From assembly GCF_921293095.1 (NCBI RefSeq), contig NC_060253.1, forward strand, positions 81,691,992-81,755,991: 64,000 bases of DNA. The letters run 5' to 3'. Positions within the stretch are counted from its first letter, which is position 1. Each line of letters starts with the position of its first letter. Shown one piece after another: positions 22,155 through 31,714 of this stretch. The position numbers were made by a program, and so were the translations under genes. The DNA comes from Ischnura elegans (taxonomy: Eukaryota > Arthropoda > Insecta > Odonata > Coenagrionidae). The notes beneath the pieces are model-generated. The model had not been told where the DNA came from and made no database searches. It worked only from the letters and a program-made list of their open reading frames with translations.

Positions 22155-22714
22155 AATAGGTTAGTTTCCTTCATTAAAGAAAACGAAAGGCATTGATTGT
22201 GATTCGTTACCTACCATTGGTGTATTCATAATACATATACCAATTATTTGGTTCTAGAAATACCGGTTTAGACCAATGGCAATGGTCAATTTTATCCTCA
22301 TTTTAAAAAGGCCAGATTGGCACCCATGTGATGCCACTCCACTTGACATCACAGGGACCTAGTTTCTACACGAGAGGATAGGAGTTTTACATCGTCTGAG
22401 GTTACTAATGCATGCATGAGGCACAGAGCTCAGGGAAACATGTCTTAGTAATCACTTATTAAAACTGGCTAAGGTCGGAAAGTTTTCTTTGTTTGATGAG
22501 GTAAGGTTTGGTAAGGTATCAGCGCTCTGAGCCTCGCCCAAGGTCACCTCACAAGGCGGGAGGGGGAACCAGAAATGCGTCACACGGACTTTTCCCATCA
22601 TTCCCACTAACGTGTCGCATTTTCGCGCGCTTGAAAATTTTCACTTAAATACATACTCCAGGAGTATTAATATTTCGATTTAGGCATTAAAAAATAATAG
22701 GAAAGCACCCTATT
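22155..22714. mobile_element. AATAGGG-TIR MITE, copy 1
   Basis: Bounded by AATAGGTTAGTTTCC and GGAAAGCACCCTATT (imperfect inverted repeats). The same unit occurs inverted and interrupted at 44344-50215, where the ends AATAGGGTGGTTTCC and GGAAACCACCCTATT are exact inverted repeats. About 560 bp, non-coding; target duplication not identified. Confidence 0.7.
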
Positions 22715-22982
22715 TGAGCATTACGCCAAAATGCTAAGCCCCCGTCGTATTTCTTCGTCTTTCCGGCATTTATTTTCCTGAGTAAAATGCTTAAATAAAG
22801 TCATAAATATGTTGTGTTTGGTCTTATTCTTTCTTAAATTACGCGCATATTACTAATATTTCAATCCAATAAAAGTGTAATAATAATTGCCGAAAGTCAT
22901 TGTTAGACACCTTTCGGGCTAGTAGATGACTCATGTAGCAGTTGACCTCCAGAAAGGGGGAAATTCAAAGCAGGTTGGTAGA

Positions 22983-23577
22983 AAAAGTTCAGCGGGTGAG
23001 AAAAGGGGGTGGGTGCGAGACACGTTTTTATTTTTCTCGCGTAACTTGATACTTTTTTCGAAGCTAAGGTCTTCGTAATACGATCCCTGCGCGAGGTCGG
23101 ATCTTTTGTCTGATATCGAAGAAGAGGAAATCGTCAGAGTGGGTGAGGCGAATGCTGAAGGGAGGGAGATAGCAGATCGTGGGAAATGCCGCAATGTCAC
23201 TATCCCACGGCACTGAGTTCCTCCCTGTGGTAGTTTCATCTCCTGGGGAAGATTCAAAATAAGTGCCTGTCGTTATTAGCCACAAAGGACACATGGTAAA
23301 CACCTCGTCTTATTTTTATCAAAAGATGAATGCGGGAAAATAGTCAGTGGGGGAGAAAGAGTGAAGGGTGAAACGCGATTCTATTATTTTCCGGTGACTT
23401 TATATATTTTTTCGAGGCTAAAGTCTTCGTAGTACGATCCCTGCACTAGCTGGGACCTTTTGTTTGATTTCGGAGAAGAGGAAATCGTCAGATTGGGTGG
23501 GGTGAATGCTGAATGGAGGGAGTAGCGGATCGCGGGAAATGCGCCTATGTTGCTATCCCACGGCACTGAGTTACTCC
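22983..23577. repeat. Imperfect tandem duplication (about 245-bp units, 354-bp spacing)
   Basis: Unit 1 (22983-23223) and unit 2 (about 23337-23577) share TACGATCCCTGC, GAAGAGGAAATCGTCAGA, GGGTG and CTATCCCACGGCACTGAGTT. They lie in the hAT-like element; the related element at 5069-6487 shows sequence like the start of unit 1 near 5960-6010. Confidence 0.7.
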
Positions 23578-23961
23578 TGACGGGGGACACCTGGGATTCT
23601 CGGATTTTTTCACCCTATCAATTTGGTTCCCCATGTCGAACTCTTTTCACCGCTCTAAACCGCGAATTTGATATAATTCATCAGCTTGCCTAAAACGGCG
23701 CTGCATGCACTAAACGACTAGAGTTCTCATTTTTCTGAGTCAACTACCAATGACGTGCGAGCGAAAGCGTATGACGCGAAATTCAAAGTATTCGAGGTAT
23801 TCGAGACGGTACCTTTGGCATAACTATTCGAGATCTCGAATATCGAATACTTTCTGGTATTCGAGTATTCGCGGATACTATTCGCACATCTCTACTTATT
23901 TATCGTCTGCATGAGCATTATAATTAATACATATAAATATTATGGATACAAAAATAACTTT

Positions 23962-24103
23962 GTTGTATTCCTCACAGTATGCATTAAAAACCCAACCGGA
24001 TTCGACCTTTTCAGGTCATTATCATATTCTTTCACCTCTTGGTAATGACCTGAAAAGGTCGAAACCGGTTGAGTTTTTTTCATAAATACTGTATAGAATA
24101 CTA
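23962..24103. repeat. Penelope-tail-like hairpin
   Basis: About 60-bp imperfect arms (23962-24021 and 24042-24103) around a 20-nt spacer. Each arm reads outward as TAATGACCTGAAAAGGTC followed by GAAACCGGTT (right) or GAATCCGGTT (left), the GACC-TGAAAA-GGTC-GAAA-CCGG tail module I associate with Penelope-like elements. It lies within the TTAA element. Confidence 0.6.
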
Positions 24104-25061
24104 AAAGGTTTAGTTTTGAATCTAATGTCACCATGCCACAAAGTAAACTCACAAAACATTATTTCAAAAATATATCTACGTTCATGATTGTCTATTTCAT
24201 CGCCTGGTGTGACCCTAAAAGTAAAAATTAGCAAAAATTGGTCTCAAGAGGTGATAGAAACTCTCAACTAGGAAATCCGTAATAATGAGTTCATGTGAAA
24301 TAAGAGGAAGCGATCTATTAGAATCGCAATACAAGGAGGGGTGTATTGGAAAGAATTAAAGATTTACTTAAGGTATCGAGGCCGAATTCTACAGATTAGC
24401 TTTGTGGAGGGCATGCGATTCAGAGCAAGCGAGCAACTGGAGAAATGACTATATACCTGTGCAACACTTCAGCTGCCCATTTCAATCACTATGATTATAG
24501 GATAAGGACTATATTTTAGCAACTGCTCGATTAGAAGAAAAAAAATGTGAATTCAATGCACGTTTACAGCACCATTCATAACATCATCTCAACAACAATG
24601 CCCAGCATGTATTAATAAAATTTTCCTAGTGGGAATTAACTGCCTCACATATATATCCCGGCATTTTATTCTGCCCTCAACCCTGCTGATAAGGGGTATG
24701 AAAATATCTTCATTCATCGTCAATTAATGTTGATAATTTACGGGAACATCGCAAACCAACTCCTTCTCCAACATAGTTAGCACGCCTATTCCAATGCTTT
24801 CACATCCACTTTCTTGGCCAAGGCCAACTCTGTTTTCTTTTTTTCGCCTCTTTAATGTTCAAGAGGCCTGCTCAGACAATTTCGACTGCTAAAAAAGACA
24901 AGAATTATCCACTTTACAAGCTTAAAAATTGATTGGTTGCTTTCAGGTTCTCTCCCGCATCTGTTCATCTCAGGCGACGCCATATTTTGCAAACGTTGCA
25001 GTTTGCTTCTTCAGGTCCGAAGTGTAGGATGCAGTTGATGATTTCCTTATATACCTTTCCT

Positions 25062-25166
25062 TCAGCCAGGGTCTGGTTCGTTTTTGTGTGATTTCTTGTT
25101 TTCGCTGAAAACACGTTTCCAACAGCTGGGAAGTCTATAGCCATCTTCTCTATAGAAATTTTTCGG
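25062..25166 (-). pseudogene. Penelope-like protein C-terminus, left copy
   Basis: Minus strand: N-F-Y-R-E-D-G-Y-R-L-P-S-C-W-K-R-V-F-S-E, then N-K-K-S-H-K-N-E-P-D-P-G and a stop. The R-E-D-G-Y-x-L-P-S-x-W ending is characteristic of Penelope-like elements. Only the last ~35 codons remain. Confidence 0.65.
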
Positions 25167-25226
25167 TTTATCTTCATTTCGATGGCTTCTCTGATGAGTC
25201 TCGGATAATAAAGAAAGAAAAAACCA

Positions 25227-25328
25227 AATAATTTCAATAGAGAAGATGGCTACACACTGCCCAGCTGTTGGAAACGAGTTTTCAGCGAAAACAAGAAAGC
25301 GCACCAAAACGAACCGGCCCCTGGCTGA
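25227..25328 (+). pseudogene. Penelope-like protein C-terminus, right copy
   Basis: Plus strand: N-N-F-N-R-E-D-G-Y-T-L-P-S-C-W-K-R-V-F-S, then E-N-K-K-A-H-Q-N-E-P-A-P-G, stop TGA at 25326-25328. It mirrors the left copy with a few substitutions, so both come from one family but are not recent twins. Confidence 0.65.
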
Positions 25329-25528
25329 AGGAAAGGTATATAAGGAAATCACCAACTGCATTTACACTTCGGACATGAAGAAGCAAACTGCAATGTTTGC
25401 AAAACATGTCATCGCCTGAGATGAACAGTCGTGGGAGAGAACCTGAAAGCAGCCAATCATCGACACCACTCTGCGGAATCCTTCTTTCCAGCTTACATAT
25501 TAGTTTACATAAATATCGTCTTTCGTTT

Positions 25529-26584
25529 TGTGACGGTACGACTAGCACCGTCGTTTTTTTTCAATGATTTCATCGCGGCCAATCCCAGGTGTGAGCCATC
25601 GCTCATTTAAATTTAGCGGGCACAGCACTGTTAGAGCGGCGTCCCCATCAAGTACAAGGGTTTTTCGAGTGTCATTTTTTTTGTTATGTCACGTGAACGC
25701 CGCTATATAACGGGTGTTCACGAGGAGACGGGAGGACATTTGTGTTTGGAAGTGCGCGGAAGCAGAGAGACCTTCCGAGCCGAGATAAGGCCAGCGCACA
25801 AGAGAACGAGAGTCAACGGGAGATAAGGAGTCAGTCGGAGTTCACGACTCAACGTGGGAACCACCCGCTGTGCTTCGAAGCCGCAGGCGGAGAGTAGCCT
25901 GTTGGGCTCAACCAGCCGAGACGGTGATTCGACAGAGAACCACACCATTGATGCGGTAAAATACTCCAACCCATCTCCCCGGATAGTGCATTATCCACTC
26001 TCCCTGCTCGATCCAACATAATTCCTCAAGAAGAGACCCCGAGTGCTGTTCACTCGAAATTAGTGATTTGTGGAACGATATCACGCAACCCTTTGCCAAG
26101 CTTTTTCAACATTCAAAGAGAAAAGTTGTATCACTAATCTCCCGTCCACGAGGTTTGCATATTCAAAGCGATAGTGCTGGACATTTCGCAGAACTGGACG
26201 AGGAGCCTGTACATTCTTTGGCATTTGTAAATTCATCATTCATCCATTCATCCTATTATTTCTTGTATTAGAATTAAGTAATTTTGGTGGGGTAGTGTTC
26301 TTCGTCTTTTGATTCATTTATTTTTCATTTATGTTTCATCACAAAAGCAAATCATTCATCCCTCATTAGAACTAGGAAAGGGTATTTCTCTGATTTTTGT
26401 TTTTTTTGTACGGTCAATTTTTGCAAATAAATGTGTAAACCCGATCATTTTGTAAGAGGTCGTTTCTATCTTGTGCTGTGCTCTGCACTGAGGTCAATCC
26501 ATCCCCAGTATTTAGATACCTTTATCGCGAACGCGCGCCGCAGAACTTCCACGATATTATTGTATAGACCCGTGATCTATCACA
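25529..26584 (+). repeat. 5' LTR
   Basis: Starts TGTGACGG and ends ATCACA (TGTGA...TCACA inverted ends). CACGTG lies at about 25691, the TATA-like TATATAA at 25704-25710, and AATAAA at 26426-26431 gives a probable poly(A) signal. It matches the 3' LTR at an offset of exactly 6186. Confidence 0.95.
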
Positions 26585-26586
26585 AT

Positions 26587-26607
26587 TGGCGCACCAACGT
26601 GCGGGGC
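26587..26607 (+). promoter_or_regulatory. Primer binding site, tRNA-Lys-like
   Basis: Two bases after the LTR, TGGCGCACCAACGTGCGGGGC resembles the insect tRNA-Lys 3' complement TGGCGCCCAACGTGGGGC with two one-base insertions (A after TGGCGC, C after ACGTG). The tRNA assignment is from family knowledge; a better matching tRNA in this species is possible. Confidence 0.6.
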
Positions 26608-26833
26608 CGCTCGAATAGTTCGTACTGGCATGGAAAATTCCTTTCAGTTGAAAGTGACCTTCAGTCAGCACCACTTTTTTGAGATTGAATTTAATGACCA
26701 ATGGTCGCAATTGACGTCCACGAACGCGCGGTCATATTTCGTATGAATACGCGATTCATTTTGTCAAAAGGGTTACGTCAAATCAAAATTTTCAGATTCC
26801 GTATCATTGGGTTTTGCAAGTTAAATTTAAATA

Positions 26834-28291
26834 ATGGCAGACAAGGAGGATCAGATGGCAGCGTTTAGACAGTATCGGGAGAAAAAGGATGACGAGGTCG
26901 ATACGGACGACCAGAGCGTTCATTCAGATACCGATGGGTTGGCGCTCGGACTAGCGGGTATGGTGTTAGAGACCCCCGAAAGGAAGGAGGTTGGATCTTT
27001 ATCCGTGCAACCCGGCGAACCCGGTAGTCTCAATGTCAGTCAAACGGAGTCCCGTGAAGACCCGCTTAATACCCTCCTTTCCTTAATGCATTCAATGCGT
27101 CAGGAGATGAAAAAAGGTATTGATAAATGTAATGAGAGTCATGAAATCACGCGTCAAGAGATGAAAAAGGGTATTGATAAATGTAATGATACCATGCGAC
27201 AGGAGATACGTGAGAGTAAGGAAAGTAATGAAGCCATGTTTCTGGAAATCAAAGCTGAGATGAATAGGTGGAACGAAGGTTTTTCGCAGGAGATTTCCCA
27301 AGTAAAAAGGAAAATTAATGAGGTAGAAACTCGGTGTGCAGACGGTGTAAAAACGATAGGAAGGGCCGTTCGCGAAGAATGTAGAGGAATGGTAAGTGCG
27401 GAGATTGGCGATGTAAAGGTTCGCACCAGTGCGTTGGAACAGGCTTACGATGCAGTGATCGCGACGCAGAAGGAAGTGAAAGTACACTGCGACGTTAGAA
27501 TCAACTCCCTTGAGTCTGAAGTGACCGCTTTAAAAGATAAGGGCACGACCACACAATCAGCGGCCGTATCAACCCACTCTCTCACAAAACCCACCTTTTC
27601 TGCCCTTAGCAACGAGCACCCTATTGCCTTCCTAAAGGAAGTTAATAATTATTTTTCCATAGTCTCTGTGCCAGAGGCGTTGCAACCACAAGTGTTTTTT
27701 CAAATGTTGAGCGGTGATGCCAAGATATGGAGTAACTCGCTATGGCCAGTTCCGTCAACACTTGCGGAATTTAAGGAAAAATTTTTGGCTAACTTTTGGG
27801 ATACTGACACCCAGTATAATTTCCGCATGCAAATCATTACAGACAGGTATGTGCGGGGAAAGTCGAACACGATGAAACAGTTTGCGATTGAAAAAGTGGC
27901 GCAAGCGCGATTGTGTTCCCCACCGATGAGTGAAGAAGAAATTATTCAGGTCCTAATTAGACAGTTTTCCATTCAGATTCAGAATATGTTAAAGTCAATT
28001 GATCATTTAACGGTTGAACGACTGATTGTATTACTAGGATTGTATGACCAGTCTTATCAGACAGGCACGCTGGCTACTCAAAATTCGTTCCATCCAGGTG
28101 CATTGCAAGGTTCCGAAAATACGAGGCCGCGAGCAGCTGATAAGGGTTATCGTATAAATTCCGTCACGTTTGAGCGAGGACGCAAGGTTGGGAAGGAGCG
28201 ACACAAGGAGAAATCCCCCAGTCCGCCTCCTCCCAGCGCACCTCGAGTAGAAGGTCAAGACTTCGCGTTAAACTCGCGTCGGCTGGTGTGA
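26834..28291 (+). CDS. Gag of the Gypsy element
   Basis: 485 codons from ATG 26834 to TGA 28289-28291. Acidic N-terminus, then a long coiled coil (residues about 80-245) holding an 18-residue tandem repeat (R-Q-E-M-K-K-G-I-D-K-C-N twice), then a capsid-like region (F-L-K-E-V-N-N-Y-F; L-A-E-F-K-E-K-F-L-A-N-F-W; M-K-Q-F-A). The C-terminus is basic and Ser/Pro-rich with no CCHC zinc knuckle. The protease frame overlaps its 3' end in the -1 frame (open from 28174), so -1 frameshifting is the likely route to Pol. Confidence 0.85.
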   Translation: MADKEDQMAAFRQYREKKDDEVDTDDQSVHSDTDGLALGLAGMVLETPERKEVGSLSVQPGEPGSLNVSQTESREDPLNTLLSLMHSMRQEMKKGIDKCNESHEITRQEMKKGIDKCNDTMRQEIRESKESNEAMFLEIKAEMNRWNEGFSQEISQVKRKINEVETRCADGVKTIGRAVREECRGMVSAEIGDVKVRTSALEQAYDAVIATQKEVKVHCDVRINSLESEVTALKDKGTTTQSAAVSTHSLTKPTFSALSNEHPIAFLKEVNNYFSIVSVPEALQPQVFFQMLSGDAKIWSNSLWPVPSTLAEFKEKFLANFWDTDTQYNFRMQIITDRYVRGKSNTMKQFAIEKVAQARLCSPPMSEEEIIQVLIRQFSIQIQNMLKSIDHLTVERLIVLLGLYDQSYQTGTLATQNSFHPGALQGSENTRPRAADKGYRINSVTFERGRKVGKERHKEKSPSPPPPSAPRVEGQDFALNSRRLV

Positions 28292-28722
28292 CTCACCTCC
28301 AGTCCCCAGCCGAGACAGATGGAGAGAGGGTAGTGGGTAAGATTATATCCACGTGTGAATTGGTAGGTGAAAGTTTTGAGAGCGGTGTGCAAGGCAGCAC
28401 GTACTATGAAAGGCGGGTATGTCCCGTTGTTGAGTGTTGGGTTAATGGTGTGCAAGGGGAAGCTTTGTTGGATACCGGTAGTGAGATTTCCGCGGTATCA
28501 GATAGATTTTTGAAAGAATTAGAAGTAAAAGAAGTGATCCCATCTTTTCCCCTTAATCGATCAAGGATCGTGTGTGCGGATAGCCGCAAGTCCCCACCAA
28601 TTACCCGGCAGGTTTTGATACAACTCCAAATGCGAGGGATTGAATTTGAAGTAGTGTGTCTTGTGATAAAAAAATCTCATAAAACCTCTAATTCTGGGAA
28701 TGGATTTTTTAGCAGACAATAA
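28174..28722 (+). CDS. Aspartic protease frame of Pol (5' part)
   Basis: Open in the frame -1 to Gag from 28174 to a stop at 28720-28722; no ATG is needed if reached by frameshift. The catalytic motif is A-L-L-D-T-G-S-E-I-S-A-V-S. The expected second protease motif (hydrophobic-G-M-D-F-L) is not in this frame but lies at the start of the next ORF, so protease is broken by a frame change near the A7 run at 28668-28674. Confidence 0.8.
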   Translation, partial: ARTQGWEGATQGEIPQSASSQRTSSRRSRLRVKLASAGVTHLQSPAETDGERVVGKIISTCELVGESFESGVQGSTYYERRVCPVVECWVNGVQGEALLDTGSEISAVSDRFLKELEVKEVIPSFPLNRSRIVCADSRKSPPITRQVLIQLQMRGIEFEVVCLVIKKSHKTSNSGNGFFSRQ

Positions 28723-31579
28723 GGTTCTTATTGATTTCGGCGAAAAATTAGTAAAAGTGAGGGGTTCAGGTTCTGCGGTGATAGATTTTCCCATTAAGAT
28801 TTACAGGGAACATAATATCGCTAAAGTATTGGCCATGGGGAATCAAGTAGATGAGGAGGACATAGAGGAGGCGGTTTGCAGGTCTAGTCAGCTAAGCGGC
28901 GACGAAAGAGATGAATTGCGTAAGCTGCTAGCTAAGTACACCACGCTATTTTCTTCTACTCCGACCTTAATAAAAGGTGTCCGCCATCGGATCAAGCTCT
29001 CAGACAACCGGCCCTTCGTTCAAAAAGCCTACCCGATTCCTATAGCATATAAACACCTAGTGCAGGAAAAAATCGAGGAAATGCTTACCCAAGGTATCAT
29101 TAAGAAAGAAAAAACCGCGTATATTAACCCATTGCTGGTGGTTAAAAAAAAAGACGGTGGAATACGTCTGTGTTTAGATGCTAGGCGATTAAACAGTATC
29201 ACTATTCCTGAGAATGATGTTCCCCCCAGGATAGACGATATTTTGTTGAATTTTTATGGTGCCAAATATTTTTCAAGCATTGATTTTACCGCGTCATACT
29301 GGCAAATTGAGCTGCATCCGGAGGATCGGAAGTATACAGGGTTTTTATTCAATTCTTGCAGTTATGTATTTCAACGCGTGGCATTTGGACTTAAGAATAG
29401 TGGTGCCGCGTTGATACGGTGTCTTGATGACATTCTAGGCCCCGAACTAAAAAAATGTTTAACTGTTTACGTTGACGACATACTTGTCGCTTCTTCCACC
29501 TTTCCTGAGCATCTTACGCAATTAAGTTTGCTTTTTGAGACACTTTTGAAAGCGAACGTGTCAATGAATTTATCTAAATCACAATTTTGTTGTAAGGAAA
29601 TAAAATTTTTGGGACACATACTGTCCGAAAAAGGCGTCCGGCCAAGTCCGGAGAAAATATCGGCCATTGAAACCGCTCCACCTCCCGTTAATGTAAAACA
29701 GCTGAGGGCGTTTCTGGGCCTCTGCAATTTTTATGCGAAGTTTGTGCAAAAATATTCATTTTTGACTTTACCTTTACTGCGATTGCTAAAAAAGGGCACT
29801 CCGTGGAAATGGGAGGAGGCGCAAGACAAAGCATTCAAAAACATAAAGCAATGTTTTTTAGATTCCGTCATGCTAGGCTTCCCTGATTTTTCTAAAAAGA
29901 TTTTTGTTCAGACAGATAGTAGCGACCTAGGACTAGGGGCTGTTATATTCCAAAAGGATGAAGATGGCTGCGAACGGGTTCTTTCGTTTGCGAGTCGGTC
30001 TCTGAAAGGCCCCGAGGTTGCGTACTCAACGACCGAGAAGGAAGCCCTTGCGATCGTGTGGACTTTAACGAAGTTTAGAACGATTTTGTTGGGAAGAGAA
30101 TTTGTTATCTTAACCGATCACAAAGCCCTATCATTTCTTAATAAGTGCCACTTCAATAATTGTAGACTTACGCGATGGGCGCTTTTGATACAGGAATATT
30201 CTTTCACTGTTGAATTTTGTCCGGGAGAGAAAAATGTTGTAGCAGATTGGTTAAGCCGGTTTTCTATTAGGCATCCGAAATTGGTAGAGCAGCCATCTGG
30301 ACATTACCTCGTAGCTGAAATCGACCTTCAGTTGGCACCCTTCCCCAAGGATGAATTCAAGAACCTCGCACAAATGCAATTTGATGATCGCGACTTGCGC
30401 CCTATTGTGAATTTTTTTCGAGGGATCGCGTTACCTAACGACGCACGGCGCAATCGCTTTCGAAAATTGGTAGATTCTGCGGCATTTAGAGGTGGGATTT
30501 TATTTAAGAAAATTTCTTCTCCCAACAACGCTGTTCGTTACCGAGTGTGGTTGCCCCGTGAGGTCAGAGAGCGTGTTATTACTTTTGCACATCAAAATTA
30601 TGCTCACTTCGGCGGTACTAAGACTGCTGCCGTGATAAAAACCAGGTATTATTGGCCTAATATGGACCGAGAGATTAGGAAACTTGTTTCTAGATGTGAC
30701 GTCTGCCAAAAAACCAAGTATCCATCAAAAAATTTCCAAGGCCCAATGGCCAACATTATTCCAAACAAACCCGGCGAACTCCTCGCCGTAGACATTTATG
30801 GAGCCTTGCCGAAGTCGAAGGGGGGCTTTCGATATGTTTTTGTGTGTGTGGACGTATTTTCTAAATTCGTCCAAGTTTATCCTCTGATTAAAACAAAGGC
30901 TAAGAATTGTTTAATTTGTTTAAGAAAAGAATATTTTCAGTTATGCGGGATACCCAAGGCAATTTTATCGGATCATGGAACCATGTTCACAAGCGAAAGA
31001 TGGAAGGATGAGTTAGGTGGATTAGGAATAAAAATCATTTACTCATCCATTCGACATCCCCAATCAAACCCGAGCGAGAGAATTATGAAGGAACTGTCTC
31101 GCGTCTTCAGGGTTTATTGCGGTGGTGAACATCGGGCTTGGGTAAAGGTTCTGCCTTTTGTGAATAAGTGGTTCAATGAAGTAAGGCATGAGTCAACACA
31201 AATGACTCCTATTGAGGCTCATTTCGGTCGAAAACCACCAAATCGTTTTCCCGATGGGTTGACATGTCCGGAGGACGCCGTAGTAGGCAAGGAAACTATC
31301 ATCCGTTTCGCTGCTGAGAATTTAAGGGGGTCTGCCCGTAGGAGGAGGGAATGTCAAAAAGTGGTGCATTCTAATTTCCAAATCGGAGACTCCGTGCTGT
31401 TACGAACTCCGCGGGTGTCCGACACCAGACTTGGATTATTTCACAAGTTCTTTCATTTGTTTACTGGTCCATACAATATTTCAAAGAAGGTTGGTCCTAA
31501 TGCTTACTTGTTGTCAAGGGAGGATGGATCCGAATTAGGCATTTACAATGCATTTTCCTTGGTTCCTTATAGGGGATAA
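28700..31579 (+). CDS. Pol: RT, RNase H and integrase
   Basis: Open frame of 959 codons beginning M-D-F-L (end of protease). RT: L-C-L-D-A-R-R-L-N, S-S-I-D-F-T-A-S-Y-W-Q, catalytic Y-V-D-D, G-H-I-L-S. RNase H: Q-T-D-S-S-D-L-G-L-G-A, S-T-T-E-K-E-A-L-A, L-T-D-H-K-A-L. Integrase: zinc-finger residues H-x4-H ... C-x2-C (C-D-V-C), core D-I-Y-G, L-S-D-H-G, and Q-S-N-P-S-E-R, then a G-P-Y-N-I module. All catalytic residues are present and I see no stop. No chromodomain seen. Confidence 0.93.
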   Translation: MDFLADNKVLIDFGEKLVKVRGSGSAVIDFPIKIYREHNIAKVLAMGNQVDEEDIEEAVCRSSQLSGDERDELRKLLAKYTTLFSSTPTLIKGVRHRIKLSDNRPFVQKAYPIPIAYKHLVQEKIEEMLTQGIIKKEKTAYINPLLVVKKKDGGIRLCLDARRLNSITIPENDVPPRIDDILLNFYGAKYFSSIDFTASYWQIELHPEDRKYTGFLFNSCSYVFQRVAFGLKNSGAALIRCLDDILGPELKKCLTVYVDDILVASSTFPEHLTQLSLLFETLLKANVSMNLSKSQFCCKEIKFLGHILSEKGVRPSPEKISAIETAPPPVNVKQLRAFLGLCNFYAKFVQKYSFLTLPLLRLLKKGTPWKWEEAQDKAFKNIKQCFLDSVMLGFPDFSKKIFVQTDSSDLGLGAVIFQKDEDGCERVLSFASRSLKGPEVAYSTTEKEALAIVWTLTKFRTILLGREFVILTDHKALSFLNKCHFNNCRLTRWALLIQEYSFTVEFCPGEKNVVADWLSRFSIRHPKLVEQPSGHYLVAEIDLQLAPFPKDEFKNLAQMQFDDRDLRPIVNFFRGIALPNDARRNRFRKLVDSAAFRGGILFKKISSPNNAVRYRVWLPREVRERVITFAHQNYAHFGGTKTAAVIKTRYYWPNMDREIRKLVSRCDVCQKTKYPSKNFQGPMANIIPNKPGELLAVDIYGALPKSKGGFRYVFVCVDVFSKFVQVYPLIKTKAKNCLICLRKEYFQLCGIPKAILSDHGTMFTSERWKDELGGLGIKIIYSSIRHPQSNPSERIMKELSRVFRVYCGGEHRAWVKVLPFVNKWFNEVRHESTQMTPIEAHFGRKPPNRFPDGLTCPEDAVVGKETIIRFAAENLRGSARRRRECQKVVHSNFQIGDSVLLRTPRVSDTRLGLFHKFFHLFTGPYNISKKVGPNAYLLSREDGSELGIYNAFSLVPYRG

Positions 31580-31678
31580 GGAATCACTAAAGTAAAATTG
31601 TTTCTTGATTTTTTTTTTTTTTTCGTGCATGAGCTCGAACTCATTTTTCATTTTTCTTGCATTCATCTTTCACCCAGC

Positions 31679-31714
31679 AAGAAAAAGGAAAAATTCGTTC
31701 GTGCTGGGGGGCGA
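31679..31714 (+). promoter_or_regulatory. Polypurine tract region before 3' LTR
   Basis: AAGAAAAAGGAAAAA (31679-31693) and CTGGGGGGCGA (31704-31714) directly precede the 3' LTR; the G-run next to the LTR is the likelier plus-strand primer. Confidence 0.55.

Larger units (their letters stand above)
21939..23894. mobile_element. hAT-like non-autonomous element, CGAATAGTA TIRs
   Basis: Perfect 8-bp direct repeats CTTATTTA (21931-21938, 23895-23902). Ends AAGGGATGGGTCGAATAGTA and (reverse) TAGAGATGTGCGAATAGTA are inverted repeats; subterminal arrays of ATTCGAATA and CTCGAATAT may be transposase sites. Contains the MITE 22155-22714 and a large imperfect tandem duplication (22983-23577). No intact transposase frame. 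Confidence 0.85.
24931..25458. repeat. Inverted pair of Penelope-like 3' ends
   Basis: Arms 24931-25162 and 25228-25458 (about 230 bp each, roughly 85% alike by eye) are tail-to-tail copies of the same 3' end: a C-terminal coding remnant, a stop codon, then a tail with CCTGAAGAAGCAAACTGCAA. The coding remnant reads N-N-F-N-R-E-D-G-Y, typical of the C-terminus of Penelope-like RT/GIY-YIG proteins. The 65-bp spacer holds a few more codons of the left copy. Confidence 0.75.

Noticed and set aside
25718-26682. Open frames inside the LTRs (for example 25718-25969 and their copies at 31904-32155)
   Set aside because: They occur identically in both LTRs because the LTRs are duplicated; no protein features.
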